From: Nocardia ignorata NBRC 108230
Lineage (GTDB): Bacteria; Actinomycetota; Actinomycetes; Mycobacteriales; Mycobacteriaceae
NCBI RefSeq assembly: GCF_001612905.1
Contig: NZ_BDBI01000002.1
Coordinates: forward strand, 620,001 to 684,000
Length of the DNA stretch: 64,000 nt
Direction of reading: 5' to 3'
The notes below the pieces were generated by a model. That model was not told the origin of the DNA. It saw only the letters and a program-made list of their open reading frames with translations, and searched no databases. Numbering within the stretch: position 1 is the first letter of the stretch; the number at the start of each line of letters is the position of its first letter. This document shows positions 56,221-64,000 of the stretch, one piece after another. Made by a program: the position numbers and the translations under genes.

Positions 56221-57072
56221 TCAGCCTCGCGCCTTGGCCGCCCCCGGGTCTTGGACGGATGGAATCTCCTCGGCCAGCCATGCTGTCGGCGCCACGCCCG
56301 CCAGTTCGGCGAAGTCGCGATTCAGGTGCGCCTGGTCGTAGTAGCCGCAGGTGGCCGCGATCTGGGCGATCGAGACATACGACGGCGTGTTGGCGAGCAT
56401 GCGGCGGGCGCGTTCGAATCGGATGATCCGCGCGGCCAGTTTGGGGCTCGCACCGAATTCGGCGGTGAACTTGCGGGTGAGGTGTTGTCTGCTCCAGCCG
56501 ATGCGTTCGGCGAGGGGATTGATCGGGCAGGTGCCGCCCGTGCCGACGAGAGTGCGCCAAGCCCAGGACAATTCGGGGCCGGGGACCGATTCGGTGCGGG
56601 CCGCTGCTGTGAGCGCCCGGTCACAGGCGGCGAACCTGCTCGGCCAATCATCTTGCGCGTGCACAGCATCGGCGAGCTGATCGCCCAAAGACCTTCGCGC
56701 TTGTGAACATTCGATCGTCACATCCCACATCTCGCTCGCGGGCATCCCGAACAGCACACGACTGCCGAGCGGGGTGAGCTCTATGGCCACACCTTCCTGG
56801 AAACCGGTGTGCGCGATCATCGCCGGGGCGGCTTGTAGTCCGCTCAGCACACAGCGGTAGCTGCCGGGTGGTTGACGCCGATCGGTCTGCTCGACGACGT
56901 CGATCGGCGGGCCTGCTGCCACGATGAACGTCATGTGCCGCGAGGGCAGACCACGGTGCAATCCCGGTGCGTAGCCCGTCATGCGATAGCCCACGTACCG
57001 GTCGATGAACGCGGCGAGAACCGGCGCGGGGGCTGCGGTCACCACCTCCGTGGTCGCCTCCATAGTCGTCAC
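56221..57072 (-). CDS. AraC-family transcriptional regulator
   Basis: A 283-residue regulator with an N-terminal ligand-type domain (RYVGYRMTGYAPGLHRGLPS, HMTFIVAAGPPIDVV) and the two helix-turn-helix motifs at about residues 185-265 (LAERIGWSRQHLTRKFTAEF, then YVSIAQIAATCGYYDQAHLN). It probably controls the VOC gene, with which it is co-transcribed. Start is GTG 57072 or ATG 57063; neither has a clear ribosome site, so a leaderless mRNA is possible. Confidence 0.88.
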   Translation of the reverse strand: MTTMEATTEVVTAAPAPVLAAFIDRYVGYRMTGYAPGLHRGLPSRHMTFIVAAGPPIDVVEQTDRRQPPGSYRCVLSGLQAAPAMIAHTGFQEGVAIELTPLGSRVLFGMPASEMWDVTIECSQARRSLGDQLADAVHAQDDWPSRFAACDRALTAAARTESVPGPELSWAWRTLVGTGGTCPINPLAERIGWSRQHLTRKFTAEFGASPKLAARIIRFERARRMLANTPSYVSIAQIAATCGYYDQAHLNRDFAELAGVAPTAWLAEEIPSVQDPGAAKARG

Positions 57073-57429
57073 GCTACGCCGGGGCTGAAGTGGCTCGCCA
57101 GAACGATCGATGTCGGCATCGCACCGATGGCACCCGCGATCTCGAGTTCACCTCGGCGAGCCGCATCTGCCGCCGCCAACGGACGAGGACCTGCTCGGGC
57201 CGTGCGTCCACAGGCGGCGAAGGTGGGATGCGGGGCGCCTGCGCTTCGCCTCGCGGAGTGTGTTGTTGAGCACGCGTCTGAGCGCTCTGGGTGGGGTAAC
57301 CGAATCGAGAAGGTGCTCTCCATATCTCGGCGTGTGCGGTGAGATATCGCACTCGGTGATTCCGGGCGTGTGGAAACACGAGGTCAGCCGGTTAATCTTG
57401 CGCCTTCGTCCAATTCTGTAGGAGGTGTC
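57073..57429. other. Intergenic region between AraC regulator and reductase genes
   Basis: 357 bases without a convincing gene. Overlapping frames exist on both strands but have no motif or codon pattern. A small palindrome CGTGT-GGAA-ACACG (57367-57380) lies 50 bases before the reductase start and could be a regulator site. Confidence 0.4.
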
Positions 57430-58341
57430 ATGCGGCGGGTTCAGTACGAGCGCAGCAATGGTCCGGGGGTGCTCGAGGTCGTCGCGGCCGAGGTGCCGGT
57501 GCCCGGTGCCGGTGAGCTGCTGGTCCGAGTGGAGGCGATCGGGGTCACCCTGTCGGCGATCCGGCGCATCAGCGAGGCACAGCCGTTGCGGGCCGAAGTG
57601 GCCGGTGAGGTCGTCGCCGTCGGTGACGGGGTCGACGGGTACAGCGCCGGCTATCGCGTGGTCGGTGTCTGTGACGCCGACGCCTACGCCGAATACGTGC
57701 TGCTCTCGGTCGACCAGGCCTCCGCGATTCCCGACGGCGCCTCCGCCGTCGACGCCGTCGCCCTGATGCGCAGCGGGCTCGTCGCCCTCGGCGCGCTCGA
57801 CACCGTCGCCCCGCGCGAAGGCGAGACCGCACTGGTCACCGCCGCCGCGGGTGGCGTCGGCCACCTCGCGGTGCAGCTGGCCCGCGTGCGCGGCGCGAGC
57901 TGGGTGGTCGCCGCGGTCTCCGACGAGAGCAAAGCAGGGTTCGTCCGTGAACTCGGCGCCGACGAGGTGTACACCTACGACCAGCTGCACTGCGGCAAGC
58001 AGGCCGACTACGCCCTCGACGGTGTCGGCGGCAGCGACCTCGGCAACACCCTCACCGGCCTCGCCGACGGCGGCCGCGCCGTCACCTACGGCAGCAGCGG
58101 CGCGATCGACACCGAGGACCTGCTCGCGAGCGGCAAGACCCTTACCGGTTTCCGCATCGGCCGCCTCGCCCAGCGCGACCCCGCCCGCTACGAGGACCTG
58201 CGCCAGGAGGTCTGGCAGCACTACGCGTCGGGTCTGCTGCGCCCCGTCGTGCACGCCGAGTTCGCGCTCGACGACGCGGCCGCCGCCCACGCCGTCATCG
58301 AGCAGCGCACCAACCTGGGCAAGGTCGTCCTCGTCCCCTGA
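57430..58341 (+). CDS. Zinc-free medium-chain reductase (quinone oxidoreductase-like)
   Basis: A 303-residue MDR-family NADPH oxidoreductase. The nucleotide-binding motif is TAAAGGVGHLAVQLARVRGA (about residues 135-154) and the C-terminal segment HAVIEQRTNLGKVVLV is typical. The zinc-ligand cysteines of alcohol dehydrogenases are absent, pointing to a quinone/enone reductase. GGAGGTG precedes the ATG. Substrate unknown. Confidence 0.88.
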   Translation: MRRVQYERSNGPGVLEVVAAEVPVPGAGELLVRVEAIGVTLSAIRRISEAQPLRAEVAGEVVAVGDGVDGYSAGYRVVGVCDADAYAEYVLLSVDQASAIPDGASAVDAVALMRSGLVALGALDTVAPREGETALVTAAAGGVGHLAVQLARVRGASWVVAAVSDESKAGFVRELGADEVYTYDQLHCGKQADYALDGVGGSDLGNTLTGLADGGRAVTYGSSGAIDTEDLLASGKTLTGFRIGRLAQRDPARYEDLRQEVWQHYASGLLRPVVHAEFALDDAAAAHAVIEQRTNLGKVVLVP

Positions 58342-58498
58342 GCTGGTCGCTGTTCCGCCTCCCCGCGACTCTGGCCTGATTCAGGTGCGTGGAGATTGTC
58401 ATCGGCGGCGTACCCGACGAGTTACCCATGTTCGTGCGAGACAAGGTCTGCCGGGGCGGGGTCGCGGCGTAGGGGCAGACCCGTAGACTCTGATCCTT

Positions 58499-59578
58499 GT
58501 GAGCCTCACCCTCGGAATCGTCGGCCTGCCCAATGTCGGAAAGTCGACCCTGTTCAACGCGCTGACCAAGAACGACGTGCTGGCCGCGAACTACCCGTTC
58601 GCGACCATCGAACCCAACGTCGGCGTGGTCCCGTTGCCGGACAAGCGGCTCGACAAACTCGCCGAGATCTTCGGCTCCGAGCGGATCGTGCCCGCCGTCG
58701 TGTCGTTCGTCGACATCGCGGGCATCGTGAAGGGCGCCTCCGAAGGCGCGGGCCTGGGCAACAAGTTCCTCGCCAACATCCGTGAGGCCGACGCCATCTG
58801 CCAGGTGGTCCGCGTATTCGCCGACGACGACGTGATCCACGTCGACGGCCGGGTCGACGCCGCCGCCGACATCGAGGTCATCGAGACCGAGCTCATCCTC
58901 GCCGACCTGCAGACCCTCGAGAAGGCCATCCCGCGCCTCGAGAAGGAAGCCCGCGTCAAGAAGGACCGCAAGCCCCTGCTCGACGCCGCCAAGGTCGCCG
59001 AGGGTTTCCTCAACGAGGGCACCACCCTGTTCGCGGCGGGCAAGAAGATCGACGCCGAGTTGCTGCGTGAGCTGTCGCTGCTCACGATCAAGCCCTTCCT
59101 CTACGTCTTCAACGCCGACGAATCCGTCCTCACCGACGAGGCCAAGGTCGCCGAACTGAAGGCCGCCGTCGCCCCCGCCGACGCCGTCTTCCTCGACGCC
59201 AAGGTCGAAGCCGAACTCCTCGAACTCGACGACGAATCCGCCCTCGAGCTCCTCGAATCCATCGGCCAGACCGAACCCGGCCTGCACGCCCTCGCCCGCG
59301 CCGGCTTCCACACCCTCGGCCTGCAGACCTACCTCACCGCAGGCCCCAAGGAAGCCCGAGCCTGGACCATCCACCAGGGCGACACGGCCCCCAAGGCCGC
59401 AGGCGTCATCCACACCGACTTCGAACGCGGCTTCATCAAAGCCGAGATCGTCGCCTTCGACGACCTGGTCGAAGCCGGCTCCATGGCCGCCGCCAAAGCC
59501 GCGGGCAAGGTCCGCATGGAAGGCAAGGACTACATCATGGCCGACGGCGACGTCGTCGAATTCCGCTTTAATGTGTAG
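58499..59578 (+). CDS. ychF: Redox-regulated P-loop GTPase/ATPase YchF
   Basis: A 359-residue OBG-like ATPase. G1 is GLPNVGKSTLFNAL, the switch and G3 region VDIAGIVKGASEGAGLGNKF, and the TGS-type C-terminal domain ends MEGKDYIMADGDVVEFRFNV. YchF proteins bind ribosomes and act in stress response. It marks the end of the Rv1079-Rv1112-like block. GTG start 58499. Confidence 0.97.
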   Translation: MSLTLGIVGLPNVGKSTLFNALTKNDVLAANYPFATIEPNVGVVPLPDKRLDKLAEIFGSERIVPAVVSFVDIAGIVKGASEGAGLGNKFLANIREADAICQVVRVFADDDVIHVDGRVDAAADIEVIETELILADLQTLEKAIPRLEKEARVKKDRKPLLDAAKVAEGFLNEGTTLFAAGKKIDAELLRELSLLTIKPFLYVFNADESVLTDEAKVAELKAAVAPADAVFLDAKVEAELLELDDESALELLESIGQTEPGLHALARAGFHTLGLQTYLTAGPKEARAWTIHQGDTAPKAAGVIHTDFERGFIKAEIVAFDDLVEAGSMAAAKAAGKVRMEGKDYIMADGDVVEFRFNV

Positions 59579-59618
59579 TTCGTTGCACATGGGCTGACTG
59601 AAAGAGCCAGGAGCAAAG

Positions 59619-59649
59619 GAGGCCGGCGTCGGTCGTCGACGCCGGCCTC
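59619..59649. terminator. Bidirectional terminator between ychF and the MFS gene
   Basis: Perfect 13-bp stem (59619-59631 with 59637-59649, five-base loop) between convergent genes. Confidence 0.85.
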
Positions 59650-59665
59650 GGATAGATGCGCGGAA

Positions 59666-60847
59666 TCAGCGTGCGTTTACGCGCGTCTTCTCGCTCGGGT
59701 TCGCCCGATGCCGACGCTGCGCCACCAGAACCACGGCCGCCGCCGCGCTTGTGAAGACGGCGCTGCACAGCCATGCCGTGGCGGGACGGGTGGTGCGGTC
59801 GACGACGAGGCCGGCGGTGATCGGGCCGAGAACCGCGCCGACATTGAATGCGGTGGTCGCCAGGGCGCCTGCGATGCGCGGCGCGGTGGGGGCGGCGATT
59901 CGCACGATCGTGGCGATCAGTGTCGACCCCACGCCGAACGCGACCGTGCCGGTCACCACTGCCATGATCAGCACCCCGATCAGCAGGTGCGCGGTGAGTG
60001 CGGCCAGTAGCCAGACCGCGAGGAGCGCAATGGTTCCGGCGGTGATGATCCGGTGGCGATGGGTGTCGCTGTAGCGGCCGGTGATCGTGACGCCGACGGA
60101 CGAACCGAGGCCGAACAAGGCGAGCGCGAGGGGGACCCACCGGCCGTTCGCGGCGGCGGCGTTCGTGATGGTGCCTAGGTAGGTGAACCCGGCGAAAGTC
60201 GCTGCGTTGACGAGGATTCCAGCCGCGACAGCTACCTGGACCTCTGGCAGCCGCACGACCGACCATTCATGACGCAACGACAGCGCCTGCGGGTCCGGCC
60301 GCTCGTCGCGACCGAACATGAACCACACCGGAACCAGCGCGGCCGCACTGATCACGGCAACGGCCCAGAAAGTCGACCGCCAGCCCCATGCCTGCCCGAG
60401 CAGGGTGCCCGTGGGCACACCGGCGATGCAGGCGACCGTCACTCCTGAGATCACCACAGATGTCGCTCGGCCGACCGACGCCGGGCCGACCAAGCGCGGC
60501 AACGCGGCCAGGGTGACCGCGAGGAACCCGGCGTTGGCGACGGCGGCGACCACCCGCGTCACCAGCAGGACCCCGAACCCGGTCGCGACCGCACCCACCA
60601 CGTGGGCGGCGCAGAACAGCGCCAGGAACGCGGTGACCGAATACCTGACCGGCAACCGGCCCGCCGCCGTCGCCATCAACGGTGCACCCAGCACCATGCC
60701 TGTCGCGAACAGCGAGGTCAGCAGACCCGCGGCGCCGAGGGAGATTCCCACGTCACCCGCTATCTGCTCGAGCAATCCCGACACCATGAATTCGGATGTG
60801 CCCTGCGCGAACACCGCGACAGCCAGCACGAAAACCACAACGGGCAT
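59666..60847 (-). CDS. MFS drug-efflux transporter (Cmx/AraJ-like)
   Basis: A 393-residue, 12-helix major facilitator protein. Features of the drug:H+ antiporter-1 family: GTSEFMVSGLLEQIAGDVGI, motif A-like MATAAGRLPVRYSVTAFLAL, antiporter motif VACIAGVPTGTLLGQAWGWR. It resembles Cmx/CmlA-type chloramphenicol exporters and AraJ. Substrate unknown. No regulator is adjacent. Confidence 0.88.
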   Translation of the reverse strand: MPVVVFVLAVAVFAQGTSEFMVSGLLEQIAGDVGISLGAAGLLTSLFATGMVLGAPLMATAAGRLPVRYSVTAFLALFCAAHVVGAVATGFGVLLVTRVVAAVANAGFLAVTLAALPRLVGPASVGRATSVVISGVTVACIAGVPTGTLLGQAWGWRSTFWAVAVISAAALVPVWFMFGRDERPDPQALSLRHEWSVVRLPEVQVAVAAGILVNAATFAGFTYLGTITNAAAANGRWVPLALALFGLGSSVGVTITGRYSDTHRHRIITAGTIALLAVWLLAALTAHLLIGVLIMAVVTGTVAFGVGSTLIATIVRIAAPTAPRIAGALATTAFNVGAVLGPITAGLVVDRTTRPATAWLCSAVFTSAAAAVVLVAQRRHRANPSEKTRVNAR

Positions 60848-61154
60848 AAGAGAAGACTCCCCGGAAACAAGGGCGCCACCATCACCACGACGGCACCCGG
60901 GATGAGTGCGGAAGCGGGTGATCGGTCACCCGTCCGCGAAAAGCGACATCATCCGGCGTCGCGAGATGGGCGAATACCGCCGGGCGCACGGCGACCAGCG
61001 GGAACCACACTCACAACGCCGCCCGGCGCAGGCCGAGCGGCTACCGTCTCGACGCCTCCGGGGAATTCACGCCGCCACCTTAACAACCGGCGAGCCGACC
61101 TGCCGAAGACGACGTCGAGGAATTCCGTTTCGACGTCCAGCGTTGACAGGCGCT
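60848..61154. other. Intergenic region upstream of the MFS and DUF1737 genes
   Basis: A divergent region of 307 bases. Several frames cross it but none has a recognised motif or ribosome site. I see no gene or strong repeat. Confidence 0.4.
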
Positions 61155-61349
61155 GTGGAATCCGAACGTTTACCTCGTTACCGCCTGCTGACCGGCCCCG
61201 ACGACTCGAGCTTCTGCCGACGGGTCAGTGAAGCACTGGATATGGGCTATGAGTTGCACGGTGGCCCGGCCGCGACTCATGACGGCGAGCGCGTCGTCGT
61301 GGCTCAAGCTGTCATCTGGACGCGCGACGAGCCGACGCCTGGCGCGTGA
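61155..61349 (+). CDS. DUF1737 domain protein
   Basis: A 64-residue protein with the DUF1737 core: YRLLTGPDDSSFCRRVSEAL, DMGYELHGGPAATHDGERVV, VAQAVIW. This small domain occurs alone or fused to other modules; function unknown. Start is GTG 61155. Its 3' end overlaps the convergent methyltransferase gene by 38 bases, so one of the two ends may be less conserved. Confidence 0.75.
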   Translation: MESERLPRYRLLTGPDDSSFCRRVSEALDMGYELHGGPAATHDGERVVVAQAVIWTRDEPTPGA

Positions 61350-61935
61350 CTGCCAGGGCACCATATGGCCGAGATGCGTCGGAAGCGTGTGGGGTGAGGC
61401 GGTCGAGTTCGGTGAAGCCTGCGGAGGTGAGGACTTCGGCGAAGGTGTCGACGGGCCAGCGGTAGGCGGTGGTCACCTTGTGCGGAAACGGTTCGACAGC
61501 GGTTTCGTCGGTGAAGAAGCCGACGACGAGCCGACCCCCGGGGCGAAGAACTCGCCGGAATTCGGCCAGCACGCCAGGGAATTCGTCCGGCGGCAGGTGG
61601 ATGAGGGAGAACCAGGAGAGCAGGCCCGCGACGGATTCGTCCGGTGCGTCCACGGCGCGGATCGAGCCGACCTCGAACGGAATCCCGGGGTAGGTCGCGC
61701 GGGCGTGCTCGATGAATTCGGGGACCATGTCGAGGCCTTCGGCCGCGATACCCGCCTCGGTGAGGATGTGTGTGAAATGCCCCGGCCCGCAGCCGAGGTC
61801 GAGGACAGGACCCTCGGTGAGGTGGCGGAGGACGAAAGCGGAGTCCTCGGGATCGACGGCGGCGGGAAAGCCGCAGACCTCGATGTAGAGCTCGTGCAAG
61901 TCGCTGTAGGCCGCGCGGACGGTGTCATCAATCAC
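61312..61935 (-). CDS. Class I SAM-dependent methyltransferase
   Basis: A 207-residue methyltransferase. Motif I VLDLGCGPGHFTHIL (about residues 44-58), the acidic motif II GLDMVPEFIEHA and motif IV SWFSLIHLPPDEF are clear. Substrate unknown; similar small-molecule methyltransferases are common in actinobacteria. Confidence 0.9.
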   Translation of the reverse strand: MIDDTVRAAYSDLHELYIEVCGFPAAVDPEDSAFVLRHLTEGPVLDLGCGPGHFTHILTEAGIAAEGLDMVPEFIEHARATYPGIPFEVGSIRAVDAPDESVAGLLSWFSLIHLPPDEFPGVLAEFRRVLRPGGRLVVGFFTDETAVEPFPHKVTTAYRWPVDTFAEVLTSAGFTELDRLTPHASDASRPYGALAVTRQASARRASR

Positions 61936-62049
61936 GATGCGACCGTATCAACGCGAAACAGGGCGGTCGGTCTGTTGTTCGTTTGTGCGGAGGGGGACAG
62001 GGTAAGGCGGGAAGCGAGGAACCGACAAGCCAGACGAAGGGACCCGACC

Positions 62050-63096
62050 ATGCCGATCAGGCCTGTCCGCCGCATTGCCCGCACACTGCTGGGGACGACG
62101 TTCATCGCCACCGGAGTGAACGGTTTGATGAATCCGAAGCCGCGTGCCGAGGCGGCCGCCGCCCTTGCCGACAAGGGGCGCGACAGCCTGCCCGACGCGC
62201 TGGCCGCCAAGGTCCCCGACGACCCCGGCAAGATGGTGCAGATCAACGCGATGGTGCAGGTGGCCGGTGGTCTGCTGCTGGCGAGCGGTCGCGCACCCCG
62301 CCCCGCCGCCTTCCTGCTCGCCGCGACCGTCGTCCCGGGCACCGTCACCGAACAGGACTTCTGGTCCGAATCCGACCCCGATCGCAAGGCCGTGAAGCGG
62401 GCGGGGTTCCTGAAGGATCTCGGCCTGCTCGGCGGCCTGATGATCGCGGCGGCCGACACCGAGGGCAAGCCGTCGCTGGGCTGGCGGGGTCGCCGTGCCG
62501 CCCACAAGCTGATGGATCGCAGCCCGAGCCTGGCCGAGCAGGTGCGCGACGAAGGAGTGGTTGTCCTCGACGCCGCCAAGACGCGCGGGTCGCAGCTTGC
62601 CGAGGTCGCCAAGGAACGTGGCCCCCAGCTGGCGGAGCTGGCTCGCGCCCGCAGCGAGCAATTGGCCGAGCTGGCCAGGGAACGCGGCCCGCAGATCGCC
62701 GAAGCCGCCCGTGAACGCGGCGCGCACATCGCCGAGGTGGCGCGCGACCGTGGGCCCGAGGTTGCCGACGAGGCGCGCGGTCGCAGCTCGCATCTGGTCG
62801 AGGTCGCCAAGGAGCGCGGGGCGCAGCTGGCGGAGATCGCCAGGGAGCGTGGTTCGCAGGCGGCCGAGGTCGCGCGGGAACGCGGTTCGGAGGCGGCCGA
62901 GGTCGCGCGGGAACGTGGTGAGGAAGCCAAGATTCGCGGCAAGTACGCCGCCGAGCTGGCCCGCGAACGCGGTTCGGAACTGACCAACGGCAAGCACCGC
63001 CGGCTCCCCGCCGCAGCGGCCGACCTCGCCGACCTCGTCGAAAAGACCACGTCCACAACGGCATCCGCGGTCCGTCAGCGTTCGGCTCGCCGATAG
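62050..63096 (+). CDS. DoxX-like membrane protein with 11-residue repeat tail
   Basis: A 348-residue protein. Residues ~1-155 are a DoxX-family membrane domain (TLLGTTFIATGVNGLMNP, VQVAGGLLLASGRAPRP, AAFLLAATVVPGTVTEQDFW, DLGLLGGLMIAAADTEGK). From residue ~179 ten or eleven tandem 11-residue units follow (RGSQLAEVAKE, RGPQLAELARA, RSEQLAELARE and so on, 62584-62913), then a degenerate end and a basic C-terminus. The 11-residue period is that of amphipathic 11/3 helices that lie on lipid surfaces. I know of no named DoxX protein with this tail. ATG 62050 is the start. Confidence 0.8.
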   Translation: MPIRPVRRIARTLLGTTFIATGVNGLMNPKPRAEAAAALADKGRDSLPDALAAKVPDDPGKMVQINAMVQVAGGLLLASGRAPRPAAFLLAATVVPGTVTEQDFWSESDPDRKAVKRAGFLKDLGLLGGLMIAAADTEGKPSLGWRGRRAAHKLMDRSPSLAEQVRDEGVVVLDAAKTRGSQLAEVAKERGPQLAELARARSEQLAELARERGPQIAEAARERGAHIAEVARDRGPEVADEARGRSSHLVEVAKERGAQLAEIARERGSQAAEVARERGSEAAEVARERGEEAKIRGKYAAELARERGSELTNGKHRRLPAAAADLADLVEKTTSTTASAVRQRSARR

Positions 63097-63145
63097 CCGA
63101 GAGATCGACGCACCCGAAAGTCCGACTGCCGGATCACGAATAGGC

Positions 63146-63182
63146 GCAACCGCCGCACCGCCACAGCCGGTGCGGCGGTTGC
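63146..63182 (+). terminator. Terminator after the DoxX-like gene
   Basis: A 14- to 15-bp stem (63146-63159 with 63169-63182) 50 bases after the stop codon. Confidence 0.75.
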
Positions 63183-63374
63183 CGTATCGGGCTGCCCTTG
63201 GGACTCCCCACAAGGATCTGCCCCGATATCCGTGGTCTGTCAGACCCGCCCCGCATGACGGAGGATGGGAACTCGCGCGGGAGATCGGGTAATCCCGGCG
63301 AATCGGGTTTGATGCCGCGCTCAGGCGTGAATACTGGGCTTTCGCAGTTGTTTTCGGAGAGTGGGATTCATCAG

Positions 63375-63680
63375 ATGTTGTCCGGTCGTGAAACGTCCAA
63401 GCCGTATGCCGTTCGAGTCGCGTTGGTCGCGGCGGCGGTGACGATCGGGGTGCTCGGTTCGGCGGGCCAGGCGGCCGCGCTACCGGGCTCGGGTTCGGCG
63501 AGCGGGTCGGCCGATCTGGCGACCGGGTCGGCCACCGGTTCGGCGAACCTGGCGACGGGTTCGGCGGCGGGCTCCTCGGATACCGGTGCCGCGGGCGGCT
63601 ATTTCGCCTGGCAGTCGTCGCAGTTCCTGAACAACACCCTGCGGTTCCTGCTGTCGCTGCCGCAGGGAAATCTGCGGTAG
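63375..63680 (+). CDS. Small secreted Ser/Gly/Ala-rich protein
   Basis: A 101-residue protein with a signal peptide (VRVALVAAAVTIGVLGSAGQ ending near AAALPG) and a mature part with imperfect repeats (SASGSADLATG, SATGSANLATG, SAAGSS) followed by a short hydrophobic C-terminus (QSSQFLNNTLRFLLSLPQG). Start is ATG 63375; a longer frame runs upstream. No family recognised. Convergent with a membrane gene six bases away. Confidence 0.7.
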   Translation: MLSGRETSKPYAVRVALVAAAVTIGVLGSAGQAAALPGSGSASGSADLATGSATGSANLATGSAAGSSDTGAAGGYFAWQSSQFLNNTLRFLLSLPQGNLR

Positions 63681-63685
63681 GCCAC

Positions 63686-64000
63686 TTACTTCCAGGCGTT
63701 TTCCCAGCGCTCGGCGGCCCAGTCGCGCACATCGGGGCTCACCAGGATCGCGGGTAGCAGCAGGGCGAAACCGATGGCGAGCACCGCGAGTCGCACCCAC
63801 ACGCTGAGTTCGGCGAGCGCGCGCAACAACGCGGGCAGCACACACAGTGCCGCGAGGACGACCAGGATGATCGCGGCGAGGTTGCGGCCGGGGCCGGCGA
63901 TCAATGCCGCGCAGATACCGAAGCACAGTCCGAGTACCAGCCCGACGACGCCGACGAAGTAGTTGTCCCAGGCCAACCAGCCTGGGCGCGCTGTCCGTTG
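63686..64000 (-). CDS. Membrane protein, 5' end probably beyond window
   Basis: At least 96 residues with three or four hydrophobic helices (FVGVVGLVLGLCFGICAALI, LAAIILVVLAALCVLPALLR, VWVRLAVLAIGFALLLPAIL) and a C-terminal DWAAERWENAW. A TTG at 63976 is possible but the frame continues open to the window edge (…RPGWLAWDNYF), so the true start is probably upstream outside the window. Function unknown. Confidence 0.6.
   Translation of the reverse strand, partial: QRTARPGWLAWDNYFVGVVGLVLGLCFGICAALIAGPGRNLAAIILVVLAALCVLPALLRALAELSVWVRLAVLAIGFALLLPAILVSPDVRDWAAERWENAWK

Noticed and set aside
57069..57379. Two overlapping minus-strand ORFs before the AraC gene
   Set aside because: No motif, no ribosome site and no coding-like codon pattern; treated as intergenic.
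62584..62930. CRISPR-like or VNTR interpretation of the 33-nt periodic sequence
   Set aside because: The period reflects 11-codon protein repeats in frame within a long gene; there are no spacers and the DNA copies are diverged at synonymous sites.

Overview
The window is high-GC actinobacterial chromosome, most likely from Nocardia or a close mycolic-acid relative. The evidence is a mycothiol enzyme (mca), an LGFP-repeat lipoprotein, a short-chain Z-isoprenyl diphosphate synthase, F420-type luciferase-like oxidoreductases, a MLDS-type lipid-droplet protein and many GTG starts. The gene order follows, with insertions, the block of the Mycobacterium tuberculosis chromosome recalled as Rv1079 to Rv1112: metB, greA, DUF4307, mca, a small membrane protein, YyaL-like, hemolysin III, Z-prenyl synthase, coaA, glyA, a phoH2/desA pair, fum, glpX, DUF4245, xseB/xseA, MLDS-like, ispH, DUF6542, ychF. 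That synteny is from memory, not from a search.

Layout. 1-4.2 kb: the start of the block, plus a NUDIX hydrolase. 4.3-11.5 kb: a minus-strand ethanolamine catabolism locus (GAF regulator, aldehyde dehydrogenase, DUF779, permease, eutB, eutC) with no microcompartment genes. 11.7-13.3 kb: a VapBC-type toxin-antitoxin pair and a CPBP protease. 13.3-24.7 kb: housekeeping genes (YyaL, class III cyclase, hemolysin III, prenyl synthase, coaA, DUF885, glyA), with two overlapping tiny paralogous genes just before glyA. 24.8-27.7 kb: an island of visibly lower GC with four tightly packed genes that look like a type VII secretion substrate cassette. 27.9-33.2 kb: two coupled unknown genes, an LLM oxidoreductase behind a MerR-type promoter, an FAD monooxygenase divergent from a TetR regulator, and an epoxide-hydrolase-like protein. 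33.3-44.3 kb: the conserved block resumes, from phoH2 to ispH and DUF6542. 44.3-53.1 kb: DNA maintenance and repair (rmuC, sbcD, sbcC, ogt, alkA). 53.1-57.1 kb: a cstA/ybdD peptide or pyruvate uptake pair, a VOC protein and an AraC regulator. 57.4-64 kb: an alcohol-dehydrogenase-like reductase, ychF, an MFS pump, a DUF1737 protein, a methyltransferase, a DoxX protein with an 11-residue repeat tail, and small secreted or membrane proteins.

Most promising for novelty: (i) the four-gene cassette at 24.8-27.7 kb, whose large member joins a WXG100-like N-terminus to a glycine-zipper hydrophobic C-terminus and is followed by a four-helix membrane protein, suggesting a secreted membrane-active toxin with its immunity protein; (ii) the tandem 44- and 40-residue peptides with an identical C-x7-C spacing at 22968-23221; (iii) the DoxX protein with about ten perfect 11-residue amphipathic repeats; (iv) a structured upstream-ORF leader before phoH2; (v) a 40-nt dispersed repeat found twice. 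No rRNA, convincing tRNA, CRISPR array, insertion sequence or phage gene was seen.
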